Shown here piece after piece: positions 1 to 9,399 of a stretch of 64,000 bases of DNA (the first letter of the stretch is position 1; every line of letters begins with the position of its first letter). The stretch is from assembly GCF_918797505.1 (NCBI RefSeq), contig NC_092797.1:13591372-13655371 (forward strand), written 5' to 3'. A program made the translations under genes and the position numbers. The notes under the pieces are model-generated. The model did no database searches. It had not been told where the DNA came from and saw only the letters and a program-made list of their open reading frames with translations. The DNA comes from Bemisia tabaci (Eukaryota > Arthropoda > Insecta > Hemiptera > Aleyrodidae).

Positions 1-565
1 GAAGAGGGGGTTGAGGGGGTTCCCCTGGCCCCATATAGGGTATAAGCCATTGCAAGTCTCACATTTGCGATTTATGACTTGAAATTTGGAATTTACGCCT
101 CAAATTACATAGGAATGGACACCTACTATGACGTTCTGAGAGAATGTCACTATTTATGCCCTCCGCGGCGGCCATATTGGGGGTAGGAGGGGGTGAACCC
201 TGGCCCTCCATAGGGTGCAGTGGCATTGTAGACCTCCCTTGTAGGTTTTCTGACCTAATTAACATAAATGAAGACACGTCATTCGACAGTGAAAGGTGCA
301 TCTTGGGTAATTATCATTAAAGTTGAAATTTTGGCCGCCATCTTGGATTTGACGGACCCTAAGGGGTTGAAATTATTTTTTGACACCAGATATGAATTCT
401 ACGACCAAAATTACATATAAATGGATACCAAACTCGACAATATTCTCAAATTTTGGAATTTTGACCCCCGGGGCGGCCATTTTGGGCGCCATCTTGAATT
501 GGGGGCACCAGAATCATTTTTGGACTTGACAACATCGAAAATCGGATTCTACACGAAAAAACGAA
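1..565. repeat. Degenerate tandem repeat, about 155-bp unit
   Basis: Three diverged units can be aligned by eye. The anchor AATTACAT ends near 110, 265 (as AATTAACAT) and 416, giving spacings of 155 and 151. A second anchor, GGCSGCCATNTTGG, recurs near 171, 337 and 476. The array runs off the left edge of the window. No coding frame is shared between units. It looks like an old minisatellite or the internal array of a transposon. Confidence 0.6.
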
Positions 566-633
566 GAGAATGATGTATCATTCAAACTTTATTACACAAG
601 CTGCTCACAGGAGTACATCTGCAACCGCACTAG

Positions 634-1010
634 GCGTCAGGAGTTTGTCACCAGATGGTGTTTTTTGGACCACTTTGAGGGCCTAGATGAGGGTGATGGC
701 ACAGGCTAGAAGGCGGCAGACAAAGTTTTTCTAGTCACCCTGGGTATGATCTTTAATAATAGACTTGTCTGCCGAGCGTCAGGAGTTTGTCACCAGATGG
801 TGTTTTTTGGACCACTTTGAGAGCCTAGATGAGGGTGATGGCACAGGCTAGAAGGCGGCAGACAAAGTTTTTCTAGTCACCCTGGGTATGATCTTTAATA
901 ATAGACTTGTCTGCCGAGCGTCAGGAGTTTGTCACCAGATGGTGTTTTTTGGACCACTTTGAGGGCCTAGATGAGGGTGATGGCACAGGCTAGAGGGCGG
1001 CAGACAAAAA
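634..1010. repeat. Tandem repeat, 142-bp unit, 2.6 copies
   Basis: The string GCGTCAGGAGTTTGTCACC starts at 634, 776 and 918, an exact 142-bp period. Units are almost identical, with single differences such as GAGGGCC versus GAGAGCC, so the array is young or homogenised. The third unit stops at the GGCGGCAGACAAA motif. No ORF crosses the units in a constant frame. Confidence 0.92.
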
Positions 1011-2369
1011 TTTTCCGTTTCAGTGCATGCAAGGCTATCGATTTAGGGGGTCAAAACATGTATCCCGAGTTTGTCACTCAAAGTCGTCTGGCTCTCGGAC
1101 TATAGCTCTTGTCACGTGATCAAACCAAGCCATGAAAATATCATGATCAGGTGTTGTGATTGGCATATTCGATGACTTGGACCAGTCACAGCACTTAACC
1201 TTGATATAATGTGGCACGGTTTGATTGTGTGACATTAGCTAGATCCATTGTTAGAGTCCGTTAGAAGTTAGGCTGCGTAGCTGCCGGGAGGGGGGGAGGG
1301 GGGGGGCTTTGCTGCAATTACTCTTACGTGCGTTCAAAGGTCATATTCCGTACATCCCTTCCGATGAAAATGCCACGACCAATACAGCCTGAACTTGAAA
1401 AGCCGGCCTTGCAGATCGCGGCAATAAGGCCGGCGCGCAGCGTGCGTGCGAAAAGCCTGCGCGCCTTCAATTCCATGAACATGCAACCCGGATATTCATT
1501 GAGCACGAATAGTTGCATTCACAAGTTTGTCACGTTTTTGCATTCACGTTCTTCAGGTAAACCTATCAGATTTGTAAGTTGACAGCAGTTTAACCCTATT
1601 CCAACTTGCTCGAGTGTGTTAAACCTGAAAGGAAGGGGAGTAGGAAGAAGAGGAATGAAAAGAGAGGAGATCAAGATATTTTGACCGATAAGATATTTTT
1701 CCCTTCTTTAGCTTATCTTACTTGTTCTTATTCGTCCTCTTCTTATTCTTCTTCATTTTTTCCCTAATTTTTCTACATTTTCCAGTTGTTTCTGCCCCTT
1801 TGTTGTATTGTCTTTTATGGTTATAGTATAAAAGTATTCGCGATCTTTATAGTTGTACCACATTTTCTGCGAAAAAACGAAAAAAATCAATGACAATTCC
1901 AAGAGATAAAGCTCCTTTATTTACCTTCGAAAAATAAAATGCGACAAGAAAACTGCAAAGTCAAAAATTGAAATATGTGTTTTGAACTTGTAGCATAATG
2001 TTGAAGTGATTCTACCCCACCATGTTAGGGAACTCGGCACACGCATTGTAAAATTGCCAAATTCTGAAAGTATAATTATTTTATTTATTTTTTTTTTCAG
2101 TCCAGGCTCCCAAAGCATTTTGCACTTGAGGCGTTTTCGTAGTACGCGTCACTCTTGTGGTTTTGAATTATAGAGTAAGATTTTCAAAATTTTGAATAAC
2201 TTGCTATTAACATCCAAACTAAAATTTACATGAATCGACAATTGCGTGTTTTATTCAAGAACATTTTGCAGCACTGTAACGTTTATAAGGCGTTTTTCCT
2301 GAGCAGAATTGATGCCTTGTTTCCGCCAAGCTCGCTCATAACCAAGATTGGAAACACAAAGGCCCAAAA
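1011..2369. other. Gene-free stretch, mostly unclassified
   Basis: I see no supported gene. A G-rich run lies at about 1288-1306, and a pyrimidine-rich stretch lies at 1700-1800. Short open frames here show no recognisable motif. Confidence 0.5.
1463..1520 (+). repeat. Dispersed ~60-bp motif, copy 1
   Basis: The stretch reads GCGCCTTCAATT, then ATGCAACCCGG, then CGAATAGTTGCAT. Similar blocks with the same order and spacing occur at 15237-15300 and 40769-40832. It is probably a conserved end or core of a longer decayed transposon. Confidence 0.5.
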
Positions 2370-2475
2370 AGCGCGAGAGGGGGATGAGCGAAGGAAAAGG
2401 GGTGAGAGAGAGAAAGTGGGGGATGAAGAGGAAGAGAGAGAGGAAGAGAAGGGGGGGAGAGAGAGAGAGAGCAAG
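2370..2475. repeat. Polypurine/polypyrimidine tract
   Basis: About 100 bases are almost entirely A and G, ending in a (GA)n run at 2459-2470. Mirror-symmetric purine tracts of this kind can form triplex (H-DNA). The 199-residue open frame crossing it is low-complexity (E/R/K-rich, then G-rich) and is not called a gene. Confidence 0.7.
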
Positions 2476-2598
2476 ATACCTGGGAGGACAAAAAAGCGGT
2501 TTCATGACAATTTTATAAATGTGATTTTAAGTAATTATATACAAAGCATCGCTCGAGGAGAGAGGACGGGTTCTGACGGGACAAAGAATGACGGGAAG

Positions 2599-2643
2599 CG
2601 GGGGGGGGGGGGGGGGGTAGGTGGGACGGGGGGGGGGGGGGGA
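2599..2643 (+). repeat. G-run block with quadruplex potential
   Basis: A run of about 18 G is followed by TAGGTGGGAC and a second run of more than a dozen G. Several G-tracts within 45 bp fit the G-quadruplex pattern on the plus strand. Exact homopolymer lengths may be assembly estimates. Confidence 0.65.
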
Positions 2644-2809
2644 GCCGGGGGCCTTTGGGAGCGGCACGGCCACGACGGGACGGGACGGGATGGGGCACGG
2701 AGTGTGGAGAGAGGCTACCGCGATAAATTACCTCACATTTTCTGTGTCGTTTATCTTCTCTTCATTCATTCACCACGCACCGTTTACGCTTCGCCGTTAA
2801 CGCACGCAA

Positions 2810-3030
2810 GATGGAATATCGTAAATTAAGAAAATGCTGACGCCGCGCCGCGGTCGCGCTGTTGCATGCCCCCCCCCTCTCCCCCGCCTACGCCCCGAAA
2901 AGCTCTGCCCAGCAAGTTTTGGTGGTCTTCGTCGGCCTTGATTGGTCGAGCCTGCCGAATATCGCGGAGTACGATTCGGCTCGCAAAAAAAACGGTTTTG
3001 AGGGAGAGAGAGTGTTATATAAGGAGGGGA
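2810..3030 (+). promoter_or_regulatory. CpG-rich patch with CCAAT-like and TATA-like motifs
   Basis: The block is much richer in CG dinucleotides than its surroundings. It holds an inverted CCAAT-type motif, GATTGGTC, near 2940 and TTATATAAGG at 3015-3024. No convincing coding exon follows within a few kilobases on the plus strand. The promoter call is inference from composition and two common motifs, so it is weak. Confidence 0.2.
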
Positions 3031-3850
3031 AAAAAATTTATTGGTGAGACGCTAAGTTTAGGTCGTATTTATGGCTAAAAAACGATAGCGCCTACCTGCA
3101 AACTGCCGATTTTGCGGGAAAAAGAAGAATCTTCCCATTTTTGTAATTATGCTAATTGGTCTGCAATTTTTTTTATCCGTTACAGCGTTTTCATGCGGAA
3201 TTGGAAATAACAAAAAAACCTACTTGCGTATTTAATACTGAAGAATGCCGCAAAGTCCCTGACTCACTTTCGCCAAAATTTTCAGTTAGGCGACATTGTT
3301 CCTTGGCCCTCAATATGGAACTCTGAAAGTTATCGGCTCGTAGATCCAAAAACTTGAGGTCCAGTTTCTAAATTTCGGGTCAGACATTTGAAGTTCGATT
3401 AAAATTTCTACAAAATCGACCAAACTTAAGATGTGTGATCATATTTTGATAGCTGGTTTTAACGGTTTTGGAGACACGAACAAAAAAACTTCAGAGACCA
3501 GTGTGATCTGAACTTGGGGCTTTTTTTCTTTCTTTTTTTTCGCCAAAACGCTTATTTTTGCACTTAAAAAAACAATCTATGATACTACAGACTGGGAGAG
3601 AATACCTTGGCCTTTTAGTCGAGGATAAGACCTAATTCTGTGATAGAAATCAGTCCACCGCCCTTTCAGACGTAACGTCTGAGTCAAGAAGGCAACGAAA
3701 GCATCCTTTTTGATGACGTCACGAAACATCCTACGTTTCGTAGACGTGGCAACACTGCGCGTTCACGTCTTGCGGTGTATACACTCAACTTTCCTCACCT
3801 GATAATGATCACTCTCAAAAAGCTCACCGGATGAAGGAACTGAATTATCG
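3031..3850. other. Unclassified sequence with one CRE motif
   Basis: No coding frame or repeat is recognised. A perfect CREB/ATF octamer TGACGTCA lies at 3714-3721, which can occur by chance. Confidence 0.4.
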
Positions 3851-4003
3851 CACTCGGAGGAATATGAATCGGTCGATGGCAAACCCGATTACGCCCATCA
3901 TTTGATGAACCCTATAACTTAAGCTTTCTAGTGGAGCTCAAAGCTCAGCAAATATTGACGTGCTAGGTTTCAACATCGACCGATCCATATGAGGAGCCAC
4001 TTG
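3851..4003. repeat. Small foldback element (~150 bp)
   Basis: The left arm contains ATATGAATCGGTCGATGG and the right arm contains CATCGACCGATCCATATG, which are near-complementary over about 35 bp. The loop is about 80 bp. It is probably a short MITE. No second copy was recognised in the window. Confidence 0.55.
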
Positions 4004-5186
4004 TTCACAGCTGAGGAACTTAAAAGTCGGGCAACCGCAATGAAATCCCATTTAAGCTCGTGCACCCTGAACATGATTTATGGACCCATGAGGAGGGCAT
4101 TAAATAATAACTTGTGCGGTGTGTTTCAGGAATTAATTTCTTTCAATTCTAACTAGCTAACAGAGAGTTGCGGGGGTCTAAATCCTCCATTGCTCGATAT
4201 TTTGGGCAACAAATAGTATTTTTTTGTGATTTTTTAGCATTCTAATACGTTTGATTTCCTCCTCTTGCGACGAGGAAAATTACTACGGACGAAACTGTTA
4301 CGAGGAATAAACATCAGGATTATTTTTTTAAAGACAAAACCTTTATTGCAATCCTTGTAGCAAGATCTATTTGAAAAATATTATTTTTTGTGTAAAATTT
4401 ACGCACTATTTCTGCTTATGACGGGGCTCTAAAGACTAGCGCATCAAACTGAGTTCTATCACAGTACGGTGGAGTAATAGAACCTGGATGATTGCCTGCG
4501 TAGCGACTCTACTGTCATGCTAATAAATAACACCTATTTGAATTTACTTTAAGATGTAACAAAGATTTAAAAAAACGTTAAAAATTCACGTGTGCAGACT
4601 TTCACGAATTCTATTGCAAACGCTGCATTTTTTTAAAAAAAAAAAACATTTATAATGAGCTTTATGTTGATTTTCTTAAAATAAAGTTTCTACTAGATTA
4701 AACTGCAAAGAAAGTTTTCTTAAAATTCTGAGGGATACAATTCACAAGTTTGCCGAAGAATCATATCATATAGGTATACTTAAAATTTGACAACACTCAA
4801 ATGTTCATGCGGCGTATTTCGTCGGCATAGTCACCTATTACAGGGCCCAGCTTTGGGGGTTGCTTTGCATAAGAGAGGTGTCGTTACCGGTTTCTGGAGG
4901 GTTACTGCATTGTTGCCAACATTATCTTGTACAATATATATTCAGAGGGGATTTTTTAAGCGTGCGTAAGGAACAAAATTGGCTTTTAAATTTAAATTTC
5001 AAGTAAAAAACAAATTTTTTTGAATATAACTGCTTTAGGAATATATGAAACAACGGCATAAGCGGAAACATTTCGCAAGTTTGGTGTATCCAACTGAAAT
5101 ATTGAAATGCATTCAAATTATTCCGGGTCGGATGGGAAGAGGCTCTGCACGTCTCGGCTGGAGTTGAGATACCCCGGCGACGCGAG
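4004..5186. other. Unclassified AT-rich stretch
   Basis: Nothing recognisable was found except the dispersed motif at 4787-4830. The frames present are 60-65 residues with no motif. Confidence 0.4.
4787..4830 (+). repeat. Dispersed GCAACA...CGACGT motif, copy 1
   Basis: The copy reads TTGACAACACTCAAATGTTC and then a GCGGCGTATTT block. Related copies lie at 10182-10233 (minus), 10501-10550, 34792-34830, 47578-47622 and 54178-54226. All share a GGCAACATTTGAATGTTCAT-like block followed by ACGACGTTTTCC and a GCACGG end. Confidence 0.55.
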
Positions 5187-5323
5187 ACGTGAATGATGGA
5201 TTATCGATATTTTCCCATTTGAAGCTATGGTAAAGAATCGATTATTAAGGACTTTCATCGATCCTTTTCCATAGGTTTAAATGGCAGATCAATCGATATA
5301 TCGCGAAGCACGCCACGCCACTG
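5187..5323. mobile_element. hAT-like MITE, left end truncated
   Basis: The body matches the element at 19457-19620, including GTGAATGATSGATTMTCGATATT and the CACGCCACGCCACTG right end. The left terminal CAGTGGCGAGG is missing. ACGCGAG just before 5187 resembles ACGCGAAG just after 5323, which fits a decayed 8-bp duplication with loss of the left tip. Confidence 0.6.
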
Positions 5324-5733
5324 ACGCGAAGGCGGAACCGGAACGGATTTCGAAGGCGCTTCTCACCGCGACTCCACATTTGAAATCCAAAACACTTGAT
5401 GAAATATTGAGGAGGAATCGAGATTCAAAAGCAGAAAAATGGTTGTAAAGACACAAACGCGCTACCCCAACGCTGCCATGTTGCCACTCGCAACGAAAAT
5501 TTCCGAATTTCCTGATTAGTTGTAAAAGTCCACGAGAAAATGGGTCTTCATCAATGGAGGAGAAATTTACAGGGGAGCGATTTTTGTTGAGGTGGGGCGA
5601 AAAAATGATTATGAAGGAATTTTTTCTTAAGTGTCCTGTATTTCCCTTACAAGACTGTAAATATTAAATATGAGACGAGAAACTAATTTGAAGGCCAGCT
5701 CAATAGTTCTCATAATACCGGGATAAAAATGTT
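5324..5733. other. Unclassified flank of the retroelement
   Basis: No gene or repeat was recognised in this plain AT-rich sequence left of the retroelement. Confidence 0.4.
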
Positions 5734-5744
5734 CCTCTTTGAGC
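5734..5744. repeat. Target-site duplication, left copy
   Basis: CCTCTTTGAGC here is identical to 8370-8380. The match extends two more bases into the T run (13 bp in total). Its position next to the poly(A) end of the minus-strand retroelement is what target-primed reverse transcription predicts. Confidence 0.85.
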
Positions 5745-5757
5745 TTTTTTTTTTTTT

Positions 5758-6288
5758 GATTATTATTAAGTCTTTATTGTCATTTGTATACATATAATAT
5801 ATATAACAGTTCGTTCATTACTTATGTATCTAAGAAAATATATAAATTCTAAGTACATAAATTATATTTGTTCTGTTTACAGTTACCTAATTCCTTATTA
5901 TCTCTAAAATGGTTATGAGACAATATCAAGGGTCTTCATGACAATATTAGAAGCGACGCCTTATCGGCTTATCTCCTATTTAATGCATTCTCAGAGTAGA
6001 GCTTTAATTTATTACCTAATTTGATTGCTAGAGTCCACATTTCAGTTCCTCTTTGAAATTGTATAATACTTTTATCTTCTAAAAGAGTACAGATGCTTTA
6101 AAATAAATAAAGTAAAATTGTCTCAAACTAAAAACCTAAGTTGGTTAACCAAAGCCAACTTTTATAGGAAAAGAGTGAGATCTAGGTATGCTTGCAACGC
6201 AAAATGGGAATGGCTAACCCAATAGCTTTTATCAACAAACACAAAAACATATATTGAGGGGGGGTAAGCCCCTTAAAGAGATGACACT
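5758..6288 (-). other. 3' untranslated region of the retroelement
   Basis: This lies between the ORF1 stop and the A tail. All three minus-strand frames are broken by frequent stops, so no ORF2 remnant of useful length is visible. If the element descends from an autonomous LINE, ORF2 has been removed cleanly. Confidence 0.7.
5773..5778 (-). terminator. Polyadenylation signal AATAAA
   Basis: TTTATT on the plus strand is AATAAA on the element strand. It lies 15 nt before the A tail, a normal distance for cleavage and polyadenylation. Confidence 0.8.
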
Positions 6289-8256
6289 CTAACTCGAGCC
6301 CCCCACCCCCGCCCCATTTAGACCGGGGATAAGGCCCCCGAGCAAGACCATCATCTGGGTAATTTGCTGGGTTTGTGCTACTAGAATTTTTTCTATAGAT
6401 TGCAATCTATTTTCGTATTTTTCTTCTATTTTCTTTGTGAAATTTTCCAAAAATTCGAACAGTTTTTTCTCAAGATTGTATCCCTGATTAATATTTTCTA
6501 CATTTTTTATTGTTCTATTATTTTGAGATGCTAGAGTTTTATTTTTATTTTCTAAAATTTGATTTCCTTTTTTAACTTGGTGTTGTGCAGTAAATTTTTC
6601 AGATAATTTTAATTTCAATCTTCCCACTTTTTTATATTCCGGACACCCTTTCCAATTGCTGAAATGTTCCTTATTACATAAAGCACAGATTGGTCTCATT
6701 ACTTCATTGTTCGTTTTAGATTTTTTTAAAGTTTCACAGTGTTCCAAGTTATGTTCACCCAGGCAAATTATACACTTTTGTTTATGAAAACAAAAGCGTT
6801 TCGTATGCCCTAGTTTTAAACATTTGGTACACTGTGGAACCTGTTTGTACTGAGGTTTCAGGTATTCTATTTTAACTGCGTATTCGTCAATTTTTTTAAT
6901 TTCATTGAGTATTTTAACGGCTCTATTACTCTCTTGTACCTCAATTCGAAATAATGGGAGAGTATTTTTTGTTATCGAGTGTTTTATCTGTACTACATTA
7001 AATACCTTAATACCTTGATTTTTTTCCAAATTGATTTTAATATTTTCTATAGGGTAATCTCCAGGGAGTCCCCGTATTAATCTTTTAATAACTTTTCCTT
7101 TCACCCATTGAAATGAATGAAAATTTAGTTTCAAATTCGATAATAGTTTCTTAAGTTTAATATATGTTCTTCCGTCCTTTACGTTAATTTTAATCTGCCT
7201 ATTTCCAACTTTTTTTATTGTATATTCATTTATACCATGTTGCTTAAGTTTGTTATTAAATTGCACTGAATTAAGTTCATCTACAAAAATTGGGGGAGGG
7301 GTTCCGGTGTGTTCTGTTTCAGATTGTTCATCTTCCAGCATTGTAAAGGTAGACTTCGTTGCATTCCCAGTATTCTTTTTTGGTCCAGTATCTGTTTTCT
7401 TCTCCTCTGGTTTATCATCTTTGGTCCTTTTTCCACGTCTCTTAACTTCTGTCCATTCGTAAGGGTCTGCTTGTCGCTTCACATTACGTTGTTCCGCTTT
7501 GCTATGGGTCTCGGGATCTTGATCTGATTGAATTTCCATATTTTCTATAGAAATTATGCTGGAATCGCGAATCGATTGTGCTTCATTGTTTTCTCCTTTA
7601 TTACTATTTTTCTCAGGAGTTTTAAGCTTCTGATTACTAATGTCAGATTCTTGATTGTTATTTACAGGGTGATTATTATTTACAGGTTCTAAAAATTCCT
7701 TAATATTGCAAATTTCTGCAAATGTTTTTACAATATTCTCCTTTATGATTCTGAAAGGATAATATTCACTATAGGTGTTTATCCTAATAGTGAAAAATTT
7801 AGCGCAGATTTTGCATTTAAATGCTATGTTTTGATGTTCACATTCAATACACTGTAGGGCTTGAAATGAAGTGAATTCAAAACAATCACTACATCCACTT
7901 CCATTAATACCGTGAATACATTTAAAATCTTGCGATATCCCAATAGGATTATTCCAGCTTCTCTTGGGAAGATCAAAATCAGGTTCTCTGCATCTTAAAA
8001 TTAAATAAATGTAATCACTTTCAGTTAGTGTTTCTGGTTGATTTTCCGCTTTTTCCACGGACTCATACTTCAACACAGTAAAATTGGGCATACAATAAAA
8101 ACATTTATATCCAGTGATATCGTGGTAACACTTAATGTTAACAGCATCACCTGTTTTAACGTACTCCGGAGTTCGGGAGCATATTTCACATGGCCATGTA
8201 TGAAAATGTTCACAAAAGAAACTATTGTCTATAAAAGTTCTCTGTTTGAGGCTCAT
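6289..8256 (-). CDS. Jockey-type ORF1 (gag-like) protein with N-terminal Cys/His repeats
   Basis: This is a 655-residue nucleic-acid-binding protein of the non-LTR ORF1 class, expected to coat element RNA. The start is ATG at 8256, with a purine at -3; upstream in-frame codons are GTG and beyond, not ATG. Visible parts, in order: four C-x-H-x(5,6)-C-x2-C motifs at residues 15-26, 43-55, 113-125 and 139-151 (Cys 15, 23, 26; 43, 52, 55; 113, 122, 125; 139, 148, 151; His 17, 45, 115, 141). A charged, Asn/Lys/Glu-rich linker follows at about 190-320. A region like the PRE domain (PF07530 type) lies at about 389-465, including the RLIRGLPGDYP segment. Three zinc knuckles follow: C-x2-C-x4-H-x4-C at 476-489, C-x2-C-x3-H-x4-C at 495-507 and C-x2-C-x3-H-x6-C at 524-538. 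A heptad-like helix lies near 593-640. The PRE plus three knuckles is typical of jockey/X-element ORF1; the N-terminal module is not. The frame is intact throughout. Confidence 0.9.
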   Translation of the reverse strand: MSLKQRTFIDNSFFCEHFHTWPCEICSRTPEYVKTGDAVNIKCYHDITGYKCFYCMPNFTVLKYESVEKAENQPETLTESDYIYLILRCREPDFDLPKRSWNNPIGISQDFKCIHGINGSGCSDCFEFTSFQALQCIECEHQNIAFKCKICAKFFTIRINTYSEYYPFRIIKENIVKTFAEICNIKEFLEPVNNNHPVNNNQESDISNQKLKTPEKNSNKGENNEAQSIRDSSIISIENMEIQSDQDPETHSKAEQRNVKRQADPYEWTEVKRRGKRTKDDKPEEKKTDTGPKKNTGNATKSTFTMLEDEQSETEHTGTPPPIFVDELNSVQFNNKLKQHGINEYTIKKVGNRQIKINVKDGRTYIKLKKLLSNLKLNFHSFQWVKGKVIKRLIRGLPGDYPIENIKINLEKNQGIKVFNVVQIKHSITKNTLPLFRIEVQESNRAVKILNEIKKIDEYAVKIEYLKPQYKQVPQCTKCLKLGHTKRFCFHKQKCIICLGEHNLEHCETLKKSKTNNEVMRPICALCNKEHFSNWKGCPEYKKVGRLKLKLSEKFTAQHQVKKGNQILENKNKTLASQNNRTIKNVENINQGYNLEKKLFEFLENFTKKIEEKYENRLQSIEKILVAQTQQITQMMVLLGGLIPGLNGAGVGGSS

Positions 8257-8369
8257 GGCACTTGAATTTGCACACACTTTTGTGGAGGAGTCGGAAGGAG
8301 ATTATCAAACTTGATAAGGGAGCGCGAGTTAAACCATGACCGACTCGGATGAATGTTATCACTGCACTC
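8257..8369 (-). promoter_or_regulatory. 5' leader of the retroelement with a minimal upstream ORF
   Basis: This is 113 nt between the 5' end fixed by the target duplication and the ORF1 ATG. It holds one upstream start, ATG GTT TAA (8337 to 8329), a two-codon frame that could damp ORF1 translation. Any promoter must be internal, as in other jockey-type elements. No clear core motif beyond GTGCAGTGATAA at the tip is seen. Confidence 0.5.
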
Positions 8370-8380
8370 CCTCTTTGAGC
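8370..8380. repeat. Target-site duplication, right copy
   Basis: CCTCTTTGAGC followed by TT repeats the left copy at 5734-5744. This fixes the retroelement 5' end at 8369. Confidence 0.85.
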
Positions 8381-8920
8381 TTGGAACAACCTTCTTATTA
8401 AAATCAGCTTTATCGTTGGATTGGGAGTTTGACTGAGAATAGAGATTGATTTTTTCACAGAGCAAAGATGATTTCCCGGTCCGGCCTCAATTTTAAGAGC
8501 TTTTTCAACTCGAAATTTGGTTTGTCAAAACCATCGGTATCATCGTGATTTCGGTAAAATTTTCCAAAGTAATAGAGTCGCATTTTCAAGAAGGGATCTA
8601 ATATACTGTTCAAAAACGTCGGTAGACGGTATGTGAAACTAAAAAAGAAAGAAACTGACGAACTTAATTATTAGCTGACAAAAAATTAAAACTTTTGTGG
8701 CTGAGAATCAGTCTTTCCACAGGGGTTTTTCTCCTTGTTTGGCGAAAAATTCAAAATCTGCTAAGATATGTCACTTGATCAATACACTGCATTATTTCGC
8801 ACGCCAATTCAACCACGCCAGAATCCTGAACGAATGGTTTCAAATTAGATGTTCAGGGTCTTTAAAATATAATGTACCTGGTTCAGAAGTTTCTGCAACC
8901 CTGCGTGAACATTTGGACTA

Positions 8921-9345
8921 CAATTTGCAATAAGTAACTACAATTTTTTGTCTACAGAAACAACGTATGTGCCATTAATTTTTCTGGGCAGATATGTGCT
9001 TTTGCGGATGGGTCAGGAATTCCAGTTTCTTGTATTATTCCTGGTTCATAAGTCTCTGCATCCCTTCGTGAACATTTGGACTGTATTTTGCAATTTGGAA
9101 CTATAAATTCTGGCTCTTCTGGAAAAACACGTATTTGCAGAGGGAAACTAATGGCACATACGTTGTTTTTAAACCGGGCTAGAATTTATAGTTCCAAATT
9201 GCAAAATGTAGCCCATTTTGACCACATTTTGCAAAGAGGAACTAGAATTTTTGGGTACAGAAACAACGTGTGTGCCATTAATTTTTCAATGCAGATATGC
9301 ACTTTTGCGGATGGGTCAGGAATTTCAGTTTCATGTTGCAAAATG
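8921..9345. repeat. Cluster of three palindromic MITE units (TTGCAA...GGAACTA family)
   Basis: Units lie at about 8921-9035, 9084-9208 and 9224-9345. Each has TTGCAA plus GGAACTA-like ends facing inward and an ACAACGTATGTGCCATTA core, so each can fold into a hairpin. The sequence before units 1 and 2 (about 8879-8925 and 9045-9090) is itself a direct repeat sharing GTGAACATTTGGACT, so the cluster grew by local duplication. Other members lie at 34515-34650, 35232-35402 and 39138-39397. Confidence 0.7.
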
Positions 9346-9399
9346 ACGTCGTATGGTATGGTGGTTGACCGCAAAAAACACTTGACGTAGGTCAGAACT

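Larger units (their letters stand above)
5745..8369 (-). mobile_element. Full-length ORF1-only non-LTR retrotransposon
   Basis: Reading on the minus strand, the element starts at 8369 (GAGTGCAGTGATAAC). It has a 113-nt leader, one 655-codon ORF and a 531-nt 3' untranslated region. It then has AATAAA and ends in a 13-nt A tail (T run 5745-5757). An 11-13-bp target duplication flanks it, so both ends are intact and the insertion is fairly young. No endonuclease or reverse-transcriptase ORF exists inside the boundaries. It is therefore non-autonomous, comparable in plan to HAL1 or HeT-A elements that carry only ORF1. It could instead be a single retrocopy of a spliced or subgenomic ORF1 transcript. 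Genome copy number would separate these. Confidence 0.85.

Noticed and set aside
634..1010. CRISPR-like array
   Set aside because: The 142-bp units are directly adjacent, with no unique spacers, and the DNA is eukaryotic.
2230..2829. 199-residue plus-strand open frame
   Set aside because: It crosses the polypurine and G-run tracts; the product is E/R/K-rich then poly-Gly and has no domain. The openness follows from composition.
5758..6288. Possible ORF2 or reverse-transcriptase remnant after ORF1
   Set aside because: All three minus-strand frames have frequent stops and no RT motif such as FADD was seen.
6289..8277. Longer 662-residue version of ORF1 starting at 8277
   Set aside because: The codon at 8277-8275 is GTG, not ATG. 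In an animal element the first ATG, at 8256, is the likely start.
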